Positions 50,728 to 58,770 of a stretch of 64,000 nt of DNA are shown here, piece after piece. A program made the translations under genes and the position numbers. This DNA comes from VRUE01 sp035712345 (GTDB lineage: Bacteria > Actinomycetota > Thermoleophilia > Solirubrobacterales > 70-9). The notes beneath the pieces are model-generated. The model ran no database searches and was not told the DNA's origin. It worked only from the letters and a program-made list of their open reading frames with translations. The stretch covers positions 124,001 through 188,000 of the forward strand of contig DASTAY010000045.1 of assembly GCA_035712345.1 (NCBI GenBank). Direction: 5' to 3'. Position 1 is the first letter of the stretch, and every line of letters begins with the position of its first letter.

Positions 50728-51002
50728 CCCTTGACCTTGGCCTTCAGTGCCGAACCGGCGGAGAAGCGAGGCACCTTGCCGCCGGGAATCGTGATCCGCT
50801 CGCCGGTGCGCGGATTGACGCCCTGGCGCGGGCCGCGCTCGGCGACGTGGAATTTGCCGAAGCCGGTGAAGCTGACTTCGCCCCCGCCGCTCAGGGTGTC
50901 GGTGATCGCGTCGAGCACAGCGTCGACCGCGTCGCTTGCGGCTTTCTTGCTGCCCACTCGCTCATCAGCTGCCAGTTGGTCCAAAAACTCAGCCTTGGTC
51001 AC
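50724..51002 (-). CDS. hup: HU-family DNA-binding protein
   Basis: 92 residues from GTG 51002, preceded by GGAGGAG. It is a full HU/IHF fold: MTKAEFLDQLAADERVGSKKAASDAVDAVLDAITDTLSGG, GFGKFHVAERGPRQGVNPRTGERITIPGGKVPRFSAGSALK, including the DNA-binding arm with RxGxNPxT and the intercalating proline. It lacks the long lysine-rich tail of mycobacterial HupB. It compacts and bends DNA. Confidence 0.95.
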   Translation of the reverse strand: MTKAEFLDQLAADERVGSKKAASDAVDAVLDAITDTLSGGGEVSFTGFGKFHVAERGPRQGVNPRTGERITIPGGKVPRFSAGSALKAKVKG

Positions 51003-51089
51003 GTCGAAGCTCCTCCGTCTGTCGTTGAGGTCGGCGGCAATCTAACAGCGCATTCGGCGTAATGGCCGTGCCTACGCGGGCAGGGGCCC

Positions 51090-52445
51090 TCACGAGCCGC
51101 TGACGGTCATCTCGCCGATCAGCAGCGGCGGCGTGCTGACCGACCCCCCGAAGGGAACCCAGCGGGGGTCGGACCCGGCGGCGCGCACGGCTTTCAGCAT
51201 CGCCACCAGGTCGCTGGCTATCGTGAACTCGCGCAGCGGCTCGGCCAGCTCCCCCTGTCTGATCGCCCGGCCCGAGGCGCCGACCGAGAAGACGCCGGTC
51301 ACCGGGTTGACGCCCGAGTGCAGGCCGGCGACGTCGTTGACGTAGACGCCGTCGCCGGCATCGCCGAGCAGCCCGTCGAAGCCGGTCGCGCCCGGCGCGA
51401 CCACGAGGTTGGACGCCGAGACGCCGGGCGGAGAGCGATAGCCGGAGCGGCCCGCGCTGCCGGTCGGCTCGGCGCCGCCGCGCCGTGCCGTGTAGCTGTC
51501 GTAGAGGAACGTCTGCAGGCGCCCGTCCTCGACCAGCGCCGTGCGCCGCCGTGGCGTGCCCTCGGCATCGACGGGCGCCGTCGCGAAGCCCTGTGGGTCG
51601 AGGCCGTCGTCGTGCAGGACGAACGCCGCCGAGGCGACCTCCTCGCCGAGCCGCTCGGCCAGCGGCGAGCGGCCGCGCTGCACCGAATCCGCGCCGATCG
51701 CGTTGCCGAGCAGGCCGACGAAGCTGGCGGCAACGGTCGGGTCGAGGACGACCGGGCAGCGGCGCGACGGCGGCTTGGAGGAACCGATCATCTCCGCCGC
51801 GCGCTCGGCGCCCTCGCGGCCGATCGCGCTCGGGTCGAGGCCGGCGGGCCCGCGGGCGAGGCCGAACCCCAGCCCCGTCTCGCGCCCGTCCTCGCCCTCG
51901 GCGAGCGCCTGCAGATAGGCGTAGCAGCTCGTCGCCTCGTACTCGGCCCGCGCCCCGGCGGAGGCGAAGATCGCGACCCGCTCGCCGCTGTCGAAGTAGA
52001 CGGCCTGCTCGACCGCGGCGATCCTCGCGTCCGCCGCGAGCGCGGCCCTCTCCACCGAGAGGGCGAGCTCGGCGATCCCGGCCGCTGAGCACTCGGCGCG
52101 CGAGGGGTCGCTGAGCCCCGCCAGGTCCCGCACCTCTCCCGCCGCCGCCGGCGCTGCGGCGAACTCGTCTTCGTCGGCGACGCGGGCGGCTCCGACGGCG
52201 CGCCTCGCGATCGCGCCCAGCCCCCCGACGGATAGGTCGGTGCCGTAGGCGTAACCGACCCGGCCGCCGATCCAGACCCGCAGCCCGACCCCGCGCTGGG
52301 TCGCCGCCGTGAGGCTCTCGACCTCCCCGCCGTGGACGCGGACCTCGCGGTTCTCGGCTTCGCTGGCGTAGGCCTCGGCATCGCCGGCGCCGGCCTCGAG
52401 CGCCTGCTCGACGGCCGTGGCCGCCTCGGCGGCGAGGTCGTTCAC
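51090..52445 (-). CDS. tldE: TldE/PmbA-family protein (metalloprotease partner)
   Basis: 451 residues from GTG 52445, overlapping the tldD stop by GTGA. Family blocks: GGEVESLTAATQRGVGLRVWIGGRVGYAYGTDLS, VVLDPTVAASFVGLLGNAIGADSVQRGRSPLAERLGEEV and GLHSGVNPVTGVFSVGASGRAIRQGELAEPLREFTIASDL. It has no HExxxH motif, as expected for the non-catalytic half of the TldD-TldE protease. That pair matures microcins and other peptides and degrades unfolded peptides in other bacteria. Confidence 0.92.
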   Translation of the reverse strand: MNDLAAEAATAVEQALEAGAGDAEAYASEAENREVRVHGGEVESLTAATQRGVGLRVWIGGRVGYAYGTDLSVGGLGAIARRAVGAARVADEDEFAAAPAAAGEVRDLAGLSDPSRAECSAAGIAELALSVERAALAADARIAAVEQAVYFDSGERVAIFASAGARAEYEATSCYAYLQALAEGEDGRETGLGFGLARGPAGLDPSAIGREGAERAAEMIGSSKPPSRRCPVVLDPTVAASFVGLLGNAIGADSVQRGRSPLAERLGEEVASAAFVLHDDGLDPQGFATAPVDAEGTPRRRTALVEDGRLQTFLYDSYTARRGGAEPTGSAGRSGYRSPPGVSASNLVVAPGATGFDGLLGDAGDGVYVNDVAGLHSGVNPVTGVFSVGASGRAIRQGELAEPLREFTIASDLVAMLKAVRAAGSDPRWVPFGGSVSTPPLLIGEMTVSGS

Positions 52446-53836
52446 GCCTCCGTCCCGCCGACGGTAATCGCCGCGATCCGCACGTGCCCCTGGCCGGTCC
52501 CGACGGGAACTTTCTGACCGCCCTTGCCGCAGATCCCGGTCTTCATCCAGAAGTCGTCGCCGACGGCGTCGATCGCCGCCAGCGCGTCGAGGCAGTTGCC
52601 GACCAGGGTCGCGCCGCGACAGGGACGGGTCACCCTGCCGCCCTCGATCAGGTAGCCCTCGTTGACGCCGAAGACGAAGTCGCCGGTCGCCGGGTCGACC
52701 TGGCCGCCGGCGAAGGAGACCGCGTAGAAGCCCTTCCCGATTCCGCCGATGATCTCCTCCGGCGTGGCCTCGCCGGGGGCGATGTAGGTGTTGGTCATGC
52801 GCGGGATCGGCAGGTGGCGGAAGCTCTCCCGCCGGCCGTTGCCGGTCTGCGCGGCGCCTTCGCGGGCGGCGGTCTGGCGGTCGTGCAGGAAGGCGACGAG
52901 GTGGCCGTCCTCGATCACCCGCGTCTTGCGGGTCGGCGCGCCCTCGTCGTCGATCGCGTCGCTGCCCCACTCGCCCGGCATGCGGCCGTCGTCGTAGGCG
53001 CTCAGCAGCGGCTGGGCGACCTTCTCGCCGAGCTTGCCGGCGTAGACGCTGGCGCCCTTCTGCACGTGGTCGGCCTCGAGGCCGTGCCCGGTCATCTCGT
53101 GGAAGAGGACGCCGCCGAAGCCGCCGCCGACCACGACCGGCATCGTCCCGGTCGGCGCCGGGCCGGCGTCGAGCAGGGTCAGGGCCTTGCGCGCGGCGCT
53201 CTCGGCGATCGAGGCCGGGTCGTCCTCGAAGAGCTCGAAGCCGCGCGCGGCGCCCAGCGTCTCGGCGCCGGTCTCGACCCGCTCGCCGCGCCGGGCGACC
53301 GCCTGGACGCCGATCCGCACCCGCGTGCGGTCGTCGCCGCTGAAGAGGCCGTCGGAGTTGGCGATCGCGACCTCGCGCCGGGACTCGCCGTAGGAGGCCG
53401 TCGCCTGGGCGATCTCACCGCCCGCCCCGCGAACCCGCTGGTCGAGCTCGCGCAACAGCTCCGCCTTGCGCTCGGCCCCGACCGCGTCCGGCGGCCGCTC
53501 GATCGGCTGCGGGCTGGGCGCCTCGGAGCTCAGCGGCCGCGGTTCGACGCGCTCGGCGCGCAGCGCCGCGGCGGCCTCGTCGGCGGCGCGTTCGAGGTCG
53601 GCGGGGTCGAGGCCGTCGACGTGGGCGAAATAGGTCGTGCCGCCGCTCAGCACCCGCACCCCGGCGCCCGCTTCGGCGCCCGACTGGACCGACTCGATCC
53701 GCGACTCGTCGATCGCCAGCGTGAAGCCGCCGCGCCGTTCGGCGAAGACCTCGGCGAACTCGCCTCCGCGGGCAAGCGCACGGGCGAGGACGCGCTCGGC
53801 GACCTCCGGGTCGAGCAGCTGCGCGGGCCCGCTCAC
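52442..53836 (-). CDS. tldD: TldD-family metalloprotease
   Basis: 464 residues. The zinc site is HEMTGH in GGVLFHEMTGHGLEADHVQKGASVYAGKLGEKV, with the conserved final cysteine block TGICGKGGQKVPVGTGQGHVRIAAITVGG. The N-terminal domain reads DESRIESVQSGAEAGAGVRVLSGGTTYFAHVDGLD. It forms a heterodimer with the adjacent TldE. No precursor-peptide gene is obvious nearby. Overlaps both neighbours (ATGA and GTGA). Confidence 0.93.
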   Translation of the reverse strand: MSGPAQLLDPEVAERVLARALARGGEFAEVFAERRGGFTLAIDESRIESVQSGAEAGAGVRVLSGGTTYFAHVDGLDPADLERAADEAAAALRAERVEPRPLSSEAPSPQPIERPPDAVGAERKAELLRELDQRVRGAGGEIAQATASYGESRREVAIANSDGLFSGDDRTRVRIGVQAVARRGERVETGAETLGAARGFELFEDDPASIAESAARKALTLLDAGPAPTGTMPVVVGGGFGGVLFHEMTGHGLEADHVQKGASVYAGKLGEKVAQPLLSAYDDGRMPGEWGSDAIDDEGAPTRKTRVIEDGHLVAFLHDRQTAAREGAAQTGNGRRESFRHLPIPRMTNTYIAPGEATPEEIIGGIGKGFYAVSFAGGQVDPATGDFVFGVNEGYLIEGGRVTRPCRGATLVGNCLDALAAIDAVGDDFWMKTGICGKGGQKVPVGTGQGHVRIAAITVGGTEA

Positions 53837-54057
53837 GACCTCTCCCGCTTGCCCGCGACCTCGATCAGCCGCCCCGCGGCGACGAACAGCTCGCCGCTCG
53901 CCGAGGAGTCGCTGGCGTGGTCCTCGGCCCGGCCCTCCGCGTAGTAGAGCCGGGCGAAGGGCTTGCGAGAGGCGCGGCGACGGCGCATGTAGGCGGCCGC
54001 CTCGTCGGCATAGCCGGAGACCCGCTCGAGCAGGACGCGATGGGGCTTAGGAGGCAT
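53833..54057 (-). CDS. small basic protein upstream of tldD, unknown
   Basis: 74 residues; its TGA overlaps the tldD start (ATGA) and its ATG overlaps the end of the previous gene by 11 bases. Sequence is charged: HRVLLERVSGYADEAAAYMRRRRASRKPFARLYYAEGRAEDHASDSSASGELFVAAGRLIEVAGK. I recognise no family. The tight coupling suggests real expression and a link to TldD/TldE, as a possible substrate or helper; that is inference only. Confidence 0.6.
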   Translation of the reverse strand: MPPKPHRVLLERVSGYADEAAAYMRRRRASRKPFARLYYAEGRAEDHASDSSASGELFVAAGRLIEVAGKRERS

Positions 54058-54493
54058 CGGCCGCCTCGCCCCCGCGCCGCTGCGTACTTCTTACGTGCTC
54101 TGACCCGTCAGAAGTTGCCTGCGGCGTCGCTCCGGCGAGATCGCGCAGCACCGAGCGCATGTCGAAGAAGGTGAGCGAGGCGAGAGCGAAGCGCTCGGTC
54201 ACCGCGACGGCGGCGAGGCCGGCGTGGCGAAGGGCGAAGACCTCGCCCTGCTCGGTGCCGATGTGGACCTGCTCGACCGCCTCCTCGCCGGCGCGGTCGG
54301 CGACCGCGAAGAGCGTCGCCGCGTCCTCCTCCCAGCGGGAGAACCGATCCGCCGCGGCGAGAACCTCGCCCCTCGGGCCGAGGATCGCGGCGCCGCGCAG
54401 GTCGGGTGACATCTCGGTCAGGTAGGCGAGCGCGCCCTCCGCCGCCTCGGCCGAAACCTCCACCGCTGTGCCGTCGTCGGGCATCTCGGCCAA
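54047..54493 (-). CDS. roadblock/LC7-like domain protein
   Basis: 148 residues from ATG 54493 (ATG 54484 also possible). The core (GALAYLTEMSPDLRGAAILGPRGEVLAAADRFSR ... EVFALRHAGLAAVAVTERFALASLTFFDMRSVLRDLAG) has the beta-alpha-beta pattern of roadblock/LC7 proteins, which pair with small GTPases in bacteria. No GTPase gene is adjacent. The 35-residue tail is disordered. It is the first gene of the tldD-tldE transcript. Confidence 0.6.
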   Translation of the reverse strand: MAEMPDDGTAVEVSAEAAEGALAYLTEMSPDLRGAAILGPRGEVLAAADRFSRWEEDAATLFAVADRAGEEAVEQVHIGTEQGEVFALRHAGLAAVAVTERFALASLTFFDMRSVLRDLAGATPQATSDGSEHVRSTQRRGGEAADAS

Positions 54494-54504
54494 AATACCG
54501 TCCC

Positions 54505-54654
54505 GTGTCCCTGGCCCGAGCTTCGTGGATCACCGTCGTCGCCGTTTGCGCGATCGCCGCGATCCTCTTCGCGATCAGCGGCTACACCGGCTACACCGTC
54601 ACCCTCGTCGCCGTCGGCCTGGCCGCCGCAGTCAACCTCCTGCCGAGCCCGTAG
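54505..54654 (+). CDS. small two-helix membrane protein
   Basis: 49 residues from GTG 54505. It is almost all hydrophobic: WITVVAVCAIAAILFAISGYTGYTVTLVAVGLAAAVNLLP, two short membrane helices with a Gly-Tyr turn. Its GTG is 11 bases from the divergent roadblock gene start. No family recognised; small size makes it less certain. Confidence 0.55.
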   Translation: MSLARASWITVVAVCAIAAILFAISGYTGYTVTLVAVGLAAAVNLLPSP

Positions 54655-54658
54655 GGGC

Positions 54659-55570
54659 CTAGCCGGCCCTGAACGGGCCGTCGCGCTCGCGGCTGGGGTC
54701 TCGAACCGAGGTCTCCGGCTCGACGTGGATCAGCACCTCGGCGTGGCGGATGTCGGCCTCGATCTCGGCGCGCATCCGGTGGGCGAGCTCGTGCGCGCGC
54801 TCGAGGCTGGTCCCGGAGCGGTACTGGACGTGCAGGTCGATGTAGCGGCGGCTGCCCGCCCGGCGCGCCCGCAGCTTGTGGTAGCCGGCGACCTCGGGCG
54901 TGCGCGCGGCGGCGATCGCCGCCTCGATCCGGTCCATCTCCGCGGCGGGCAGGGCTTCGTCGACGAGCACGCCCGAGGAGCGCCGGATGATGCGCAGCCC
55001 GGCGGTGACGATCGCGGCGGAGACGAGCAGGGCGGTGACCGAGTCGAGCGCTACGACGCCGGTGATCTTGACCAGGACGAGCCCGACGAGGACGCCGAGC
55101 GAGGTGAGCGCATCGGTGCGCAGGTGCGCCGCGTCGCCTTCCAGCGCAGGCGAGTCGTGCAGCCTGGCCTGGCGCGCCAGGACCGTAGAGACGGCGAGGT
55201 TCGCCAGCACCGAGAAGCCCATCACGGCGATGCCGATGCCGAGCCGTTCGACCTCGGCGCCGACGACCAGCCGGTGGGTCGCCTCAAAGACGATGATCCC
55301 GGCGCCGATCAGGATCAGCATCCCCTCGATCGTCGCCGCCAGGCTCTCGACCTTCTCGTGGCCGTAGGGGTGGCCGGCGTCGGCCGGCTCGTCGGCCTTG
55401 CGCACCGAGACGAAGGCGACGACCGAGGCGACGAGGTCGATCAGCGAGTGGACCGCCTCGGTGACGATCGCGATCGAGCCGGTGATCGCCCCGGCGGCGA
55501 GCTTGATCGCGATCAACAGCGCGTTGGAGGCGATCGAGAGCCCGGCCGCCCCGCTTTTGCTGCGGATCAT
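54659..55570 (-). CDS. cation diffusion facilitator (CDF) metal efflux transporter
   Basis: 303 residues with six membrane helices and a C-terminal cytoplasmic domain. Transport-site residues: helix 2 TEAVHSLIDLVASVVAFVSV (HxxxD) and helix 5 EGDAAHLRTDALTSLGVLVGLV (HxxxD); the metal-binding cytoplasmic domain has YIDLHVQYRSGTSLERAHELAHRMRAEIEADIRHAEVLIHVEPE. The HxxxD pattern suits zinc or iron/cobalt export. It overlaps rdgB by ATGA. Confidence 0.92.
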   Translation of the reverse strand: MIRSKSGAAGLSIASNALLIAIKLAAGAITGSIAIVTEAVHSLIDLVASVVAFVSVRKADEPADAGHPYGHEKVESLAATIEGMLILIGAGIIVFEATHRLVVGAEVERLGIGIAVMGFSVLANLAVSTVLARQARLHDSPALEGDAAHLRTDALTSLGVLVGLVLVKITGVVALDSVTALLVSAAIVTAGLRIIRRSSGVLVDEALPAAEMDRIEAAIAAARTPEVAGYHKLRARRAGSRRYIDLHVQYRSGTSLERAHELAHRMRAEIEADIRHAEVLIHVEPETSVRDPSRERDGPFRAG

Positions 55571-56166
55571 CGCTCCGCCGGCGCAGCTCCGCCGGCGCTC
55601 AGGTGCCGGGCCAGGAGCCGCGCGGCGCGACCCCGGTGGCTGATCTCGTTCTTCTCCTCCTGGCTGATCTCGGAGTAGGTGCGGGTGTCGTCGGGCCCGG
55701 TCGCATCGGGGACGAAGGCCGGGTCGTAGCCGAAGCCCCCCTCGCCGCGGGGCCGCTCGATCAAGTGTCCGTCGCAGCGGGCCTCGAAGACGTGCTCGGC
55801 GCCATCGGGCTCGATCAGCGCCAGCGCGCAGACGTAGTAGGCGCCGCGCTCCTCCCCCGCCGCGGCGACCTCGCGCAGCAGCTTCTCCAGGTTCTCCTCG
55901 TCCGTGGCGCCCTCGCCGCTGTAGCGGGCCGAGTAGATGCCGGGACGACCGTCGAGCCCGACGGCGCCGATGCCCGAATCGTCGGCGATCGTCGCCTGTC
56001 CGGTCGCCCGGTACGCGGCGCGGGCCTTGTCGAGGGCGATCTCCGCGAAGCTCTCGCCGTCCTCGGGCGGCAGCTCGACCCCCGTCGGCAGCCCCTCCAG
56101 CTCCACCTCCGGCAGCAGTTCGCGCATCTCGCGCAGCTTGTGCTTATTGCCCGTTGCGAAGATCAA
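55567..56166 (-). CDS. rdgB: XTP/dITP diphosphatase (non-canonical purine NTPase)
   Basis: 199 residues. It removes ITP, XTP and dITP from the nucleotide pool. HAM1 family blocks: MIFATGNKHKLREMRELLPEVELEG, EDGESFAEIALDKARAAYRATGQATIADDSGIGAVGLDGRPGIYSARYSG and RPRGEGGFGYDPAFVPD. All catalytic stretches are present. It overlaps rph by 23 bases; the rph-rdgB pair is a common arrangement. Confidence 0.95.
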   Translation of the reverse strand: MIFATGNKHKLREMRELLPEVELEGLPTGVELPPEDGESFAEIALDKARAAYRATGQATIADDSGIGAVGLDGRPGIYSARYSGEGATDEENLEKLLREVAAAGEERGAYYVCALALIEPDGAEHVFEARCDGHLIERPRGEGGFGYDPAFVPDATGPDDTRTYSEISQEEKNEISHRGRAARLLARHLSAGGAAPAER

Positions 56167-56899
56167 TCGGCTCTGCGGTTCCCGTTACCCGCTCCTGGAC
56201 CTGGCGCAGCCTCGAGATGCCCATCTCGGCGAGGCCCAGCAGCTCGTCCAGCGAGGCGCGCGAGAGCGGCGTCCGCTCTGCCGTCGCCTGCACCTCGACC
56301 AGCCCACCGTCGCCGGTCATCACCACGTTGGCGTCGACTTCGGCGTTGGAGTCCTCGCCGTAGTCGAGGTCGCAGAGCGCCCGCCCGTTGACCATGCCGA
56401 CGCTGACCGCCGCGATCGATCCGGTCAGCGGCATCGTCTCGACCTTCTTCGCGTCGACCAGCTTCTGCAGGGCGAGGCGCAGCGCGACGTAGCCACCGGT
56501 GATCGCCGCGCAGCGGGTGCCGCCGTCGGCCTGCAGCACGTCGCAGTCGACGTAGACGCTGCGTTCGCCCAGCGCCCGGAAGTCGACGACCACCCGCAGC
56601 GAACGCCCGATCAAGCGCTGGATCTCGACCCCGCGCCCGTCCTGCTTGCCGCGCGAGACGTCGCGCGCCTTGCGATCGCCGGTCGATGCGGGCAGCATCG
56701 AGTACTCGGCGGTGACCCAGCCCTTGCCGCGGCCGCTCATCCACTTGGGGACGTTCTCGTTCACCGACGCGGTGCAGATCACCCTCGTTTTGCCGACCGA
56801 GATCAGCGCCGAGCCGTCGGCGGTCTCGACGAATCCGGGATCGATCGAGACCGGCCTGATGTCCGCGGGCGCCCTGTCGTAACTACGTGAGGCAGGCAT
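56144..56899 (-). CDS. rph: ribonuclease PH
   Basis: 251 residues, standard length. A phosphorolytic 3'-5' exoribonuclease that trims tRNA 3' ends. Blocks: GSALISVGKTRVICTASVNENVPKWMSGRGKGWVTAEYSMLPAST, RGVEIQRLIGRSLRVVVDFRALGERSVYVDCDVLQADGGTRCAAITGGYVAL and DLDYGEDSNAEVDANVVMTGDGGLVEVQATAE. The GTGGTR-type phosphate site reads DGGTR. It is followed by rdgB in the same operon. Confidence 0.95.
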   Translation of the reverse strand: MPASRSYDRAPADIRPVSIDPGFVETADGSALISVGKTRVICTASVNENVPKWMSGRGKGWVTAEYSMLPASTGDRKARDVSRGKQDGRGVEIQRLIGRSLRVVVDFRALGERSVYVDCDVLQADGGTRCAAITGGYVALRLALQKLVDAKKVETMPLTGSIAAVSVGMVNGRALCDLDYGEDSNAEVDANVVMTGDGGLVEVQATAERTPLSRASLDELLGLAEMGISRLRQVQERVTGTAEPIDLRNGQ

Positions 56900-56964
56900 G
56901 GCGCGAGTCTCTCACGCCTGCAGCGGCGAGGGGCGGCAGCATCGCGCGCCGCCCCTCGCCGACC

Positions 56965-57213
56965 TCATTTGAACGACACTTTGTCGACCGCCTCCTTGAT
57001 CTTGTCGACGATCACCCCCGCCAGCTCGGTGCCCTGCTTGCCGTTGAATCCCTTCATCGCCGCGACCATCCCCACCATCAGCAGCGAGACCAGCAGGATC
57101 AGGCCGACGTACTCGACCGTTCCCTGCCCACGCTCGCCGGCCAGCAGCGAGCGAATCGTCCGCAGGCGCCACTCGAGTGCGGCCTGCGCGTAGCCCATCA
57201 GCGCGTAGATCAT
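56965..57213 (-). CDS. Flp-type pilin-like protein
   Basis: 82 residues with AAGGAGG before the ATG. The class III (type IVb) prepilin signal reads AGERGQGTVEYVGLILLVSLLMVGMVAAM: a Gly before the cleavage site, Glu at +5 and a Tyr next to it, then one hydrophobic helix, as in Flp/Fap pilins. The leader is long for a pilin (about 30 residues). No TadA/CpaF assembly genes are in the window, so the machinery must be elsewhere. Confidence 0.8.
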   Translation of the reverse strand: MIYALMGYAQAALEWRLRTIRSLLAGERGQGTVEYVGLILLVSLLMVGMVAAMKGFNGKQGTELAGVIVDKIKEAVDKVSFK

Positions 57214-57361
57214 TCGAAGCCTCCTTCAGCTCGGATTTGGCCCGAGCCTGAGCTGCGGCGGCAAACGGATCTAGACCCAAACGGGCCAATTCAGCGGCGG
57301 CAATGTCAAATGTCTGCGACAAGCGGCTGCCCGCCACGACGGCGGATACGCTCAGCGGCCG

Positions 57362-58315
57362 ATGCGGGTCCTCGTCGTCACCAACTTCGTCCCCGACGCG
57401 GGCGCGCCGCAACGCGGCCGCTGGGTGCTCGACCAGGTGGCGGAGATCCGGCGGCTCGGCGTCGAGGTCGAGCTCTTCTCCTTTCCCCGGGGCTCGCGCC
57501 ACTACCTGCCGGCGGCGGTACGGCTGCGCCGTCTGTTGCGCCACGAGAGCTTCGACCTCGTCCACGTCCACTACGGGCTCACCGCCTGGTCGGCGCTGCT
57601 CGCGGGGGCCCGGCCGCTGGTCGTCACCTTCCACGGAACCGACGTCCGCCATCCGCTCGTCGGCCCGCTCTCGCGACGTCTCGCCTGGCGCGCGGAGCTG
57701 GTCGCGGCGGTGTCGCGCGGCCTCTTCGCGCCCGAGGACGACCGCCCCGGCCTCCCCGCCGTCCCGGGCGCCGCAGTCCTGCCCTGCGGCCCTGACCTCG
57801 GCCGCTTCCGCCCCTTGCCGCGTGAGCAGGCGCGGCGCGAGCTCGGGCTCGACCCGGGCGGCCGCTATCTGCTCTTCCCCGCCAATCCCGACCGACCCGA
57901 GAAGCGCGCCGACCGGGCGCGCGAGCTGGCGCGCGCCTGCGGCGTCGAGCTGCTCACCGGCGGCTCGATCGAGCCCGACCGGATGCCGCTGTGGGTGAAC
58001 GCCGCCAACGCCGTGCTCGTCACCTCCGACTACGAGGGCTTCGGCCTGGTGGGCATCGAGGCCCTGGCCTGCGCCGTTCCCGTGCTCTCGACGCCGGTGG
58101 GGGTCGCCCCGTACGCGCTCGCCGGGATCTCCGGCGCCCTCTGCGCGCCATTCGACGCGCAGCTCTGGCGCGAGGCCGTGCAGCCGCACCTCGCCGCAGC
58201 GGACCCCCGGGTCGACGGCGCCGCGCGAGCGGCCTCGCTTTCCGCCGCACGGATGGCCGAGCGGACGATCGTCGCCTACCGCGACGTGCTCGCCCGGGAT
58301 CGCCCCGCTACGTAA
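57362..58315 (+). CDS. GT4-family glycosyltransferase
   Basis: 317 residues, shorter than most GT4 enzymes but with both halves. N-terminal half: MRVLVVTNFVPDAGAPQRGRWVLDQVAEIRRLGVEVELFSF, VHVHYGLTAWSALLAGARPLVVTFHGTDV. C-terminal half: LLFPANPDRPEKRADRARELARACG and the donor site VLVTSDYEGFGLVGIEALACAVPVLSTPVGVAPYAL. Acceptor unknown. It is divergent from the pilin gene by about 150 bases that should hold both promoters. Confidence 0.87.
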   Translation: MRVLVVTNFVPDAGAPQRGRWVLDQVAEIRRLGVEVELFSFPRGSRHYLPAAVRLRRLLRHESFDLVHVHYGLTAWSALLAGARPLVVTFHGTDVRHPLVGPLSRRLAWRAELVAAVSRGLFAPEDDRPGLPAVPGAAVLPCGPDLGRFRPLPREQARRELGLDPGGRYLLFPANPDRPEKRADRARELARACGVELLTGGSIEPDRMPLWVNAANAVLVTSDYEGFGLVGIEALACAVPVLSTPVGVAPYALAGISGALCAPFDAQLWREAVQPHLAAADPRVDGAARAASLSAARMAERTIVAYRDVLARDRPAT

Positions 58316-58329
58316 TACATTGAGCGACG

Positions 58330-58770
58330 ATGAGCGAGGAGAAGCGCGACTCCGCCGAGGGCGGCCTGAGCGAGAAGGTCGAGGCGGCCGAACGGAGGCT
58401 GCGCGAGGCGACCGAAGCGGCGGCGGCGGCCGAAGAGCGGGCGAGCGCGGAGATCCACGCGCTGGAAGCGGACCTCGAGAGGGAGCGGCAGGAGAGCGCC
58501 GAGGCGCTGGAGAAGGTCCGTCGCCTGCACGCCGCTGAGCTGGCCCGCGAGCGCGAGGCCAAGGAGACCGCGATCGCCGCGGCCGAGCGGCGGCTGGCCG
58601 AGATCGAGCGACAGGCCGAAGCCGCCGAGAGGCGCATCGAGGAGACACAACGGCAGGCCGACGAGATCCAGGGCGGCGGCGCGGACGCCGCGACGCGGGC
58701 GCGCGAAGCGGCGGCCACCTGGCTGCGCGAGCAGATCGAGGCGCTGAGGCGAGAGGCGGCAGGGCGATAG
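58330..58770 (+). CDS. alanine- and glutamate-rich coiled-coil protein
   Basis: 146 residues, almost entirely a charged helix with heptad-like spacing (EKVEAAERRLREATEAAAAAEERASAEIHALEADLERERQ ...). There is no signal peptide or membrane segment and no recognised domain. It starts 14 bases after the glycosyltransferase and its TAG overlaps the presumed nadB start. Confidence 0.65.
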   Translation: MSEEKRDSAEGGLSEKVEAAERRLREATEAAAAAEERASAEIHALEADLERERQESAEALEKVRRLHAAELAREREAKETAIAAAERRLAEIERQAEAAERRIEETQRQADEIQGGGADAATRAREAAATWLREQIEALRREAAGR

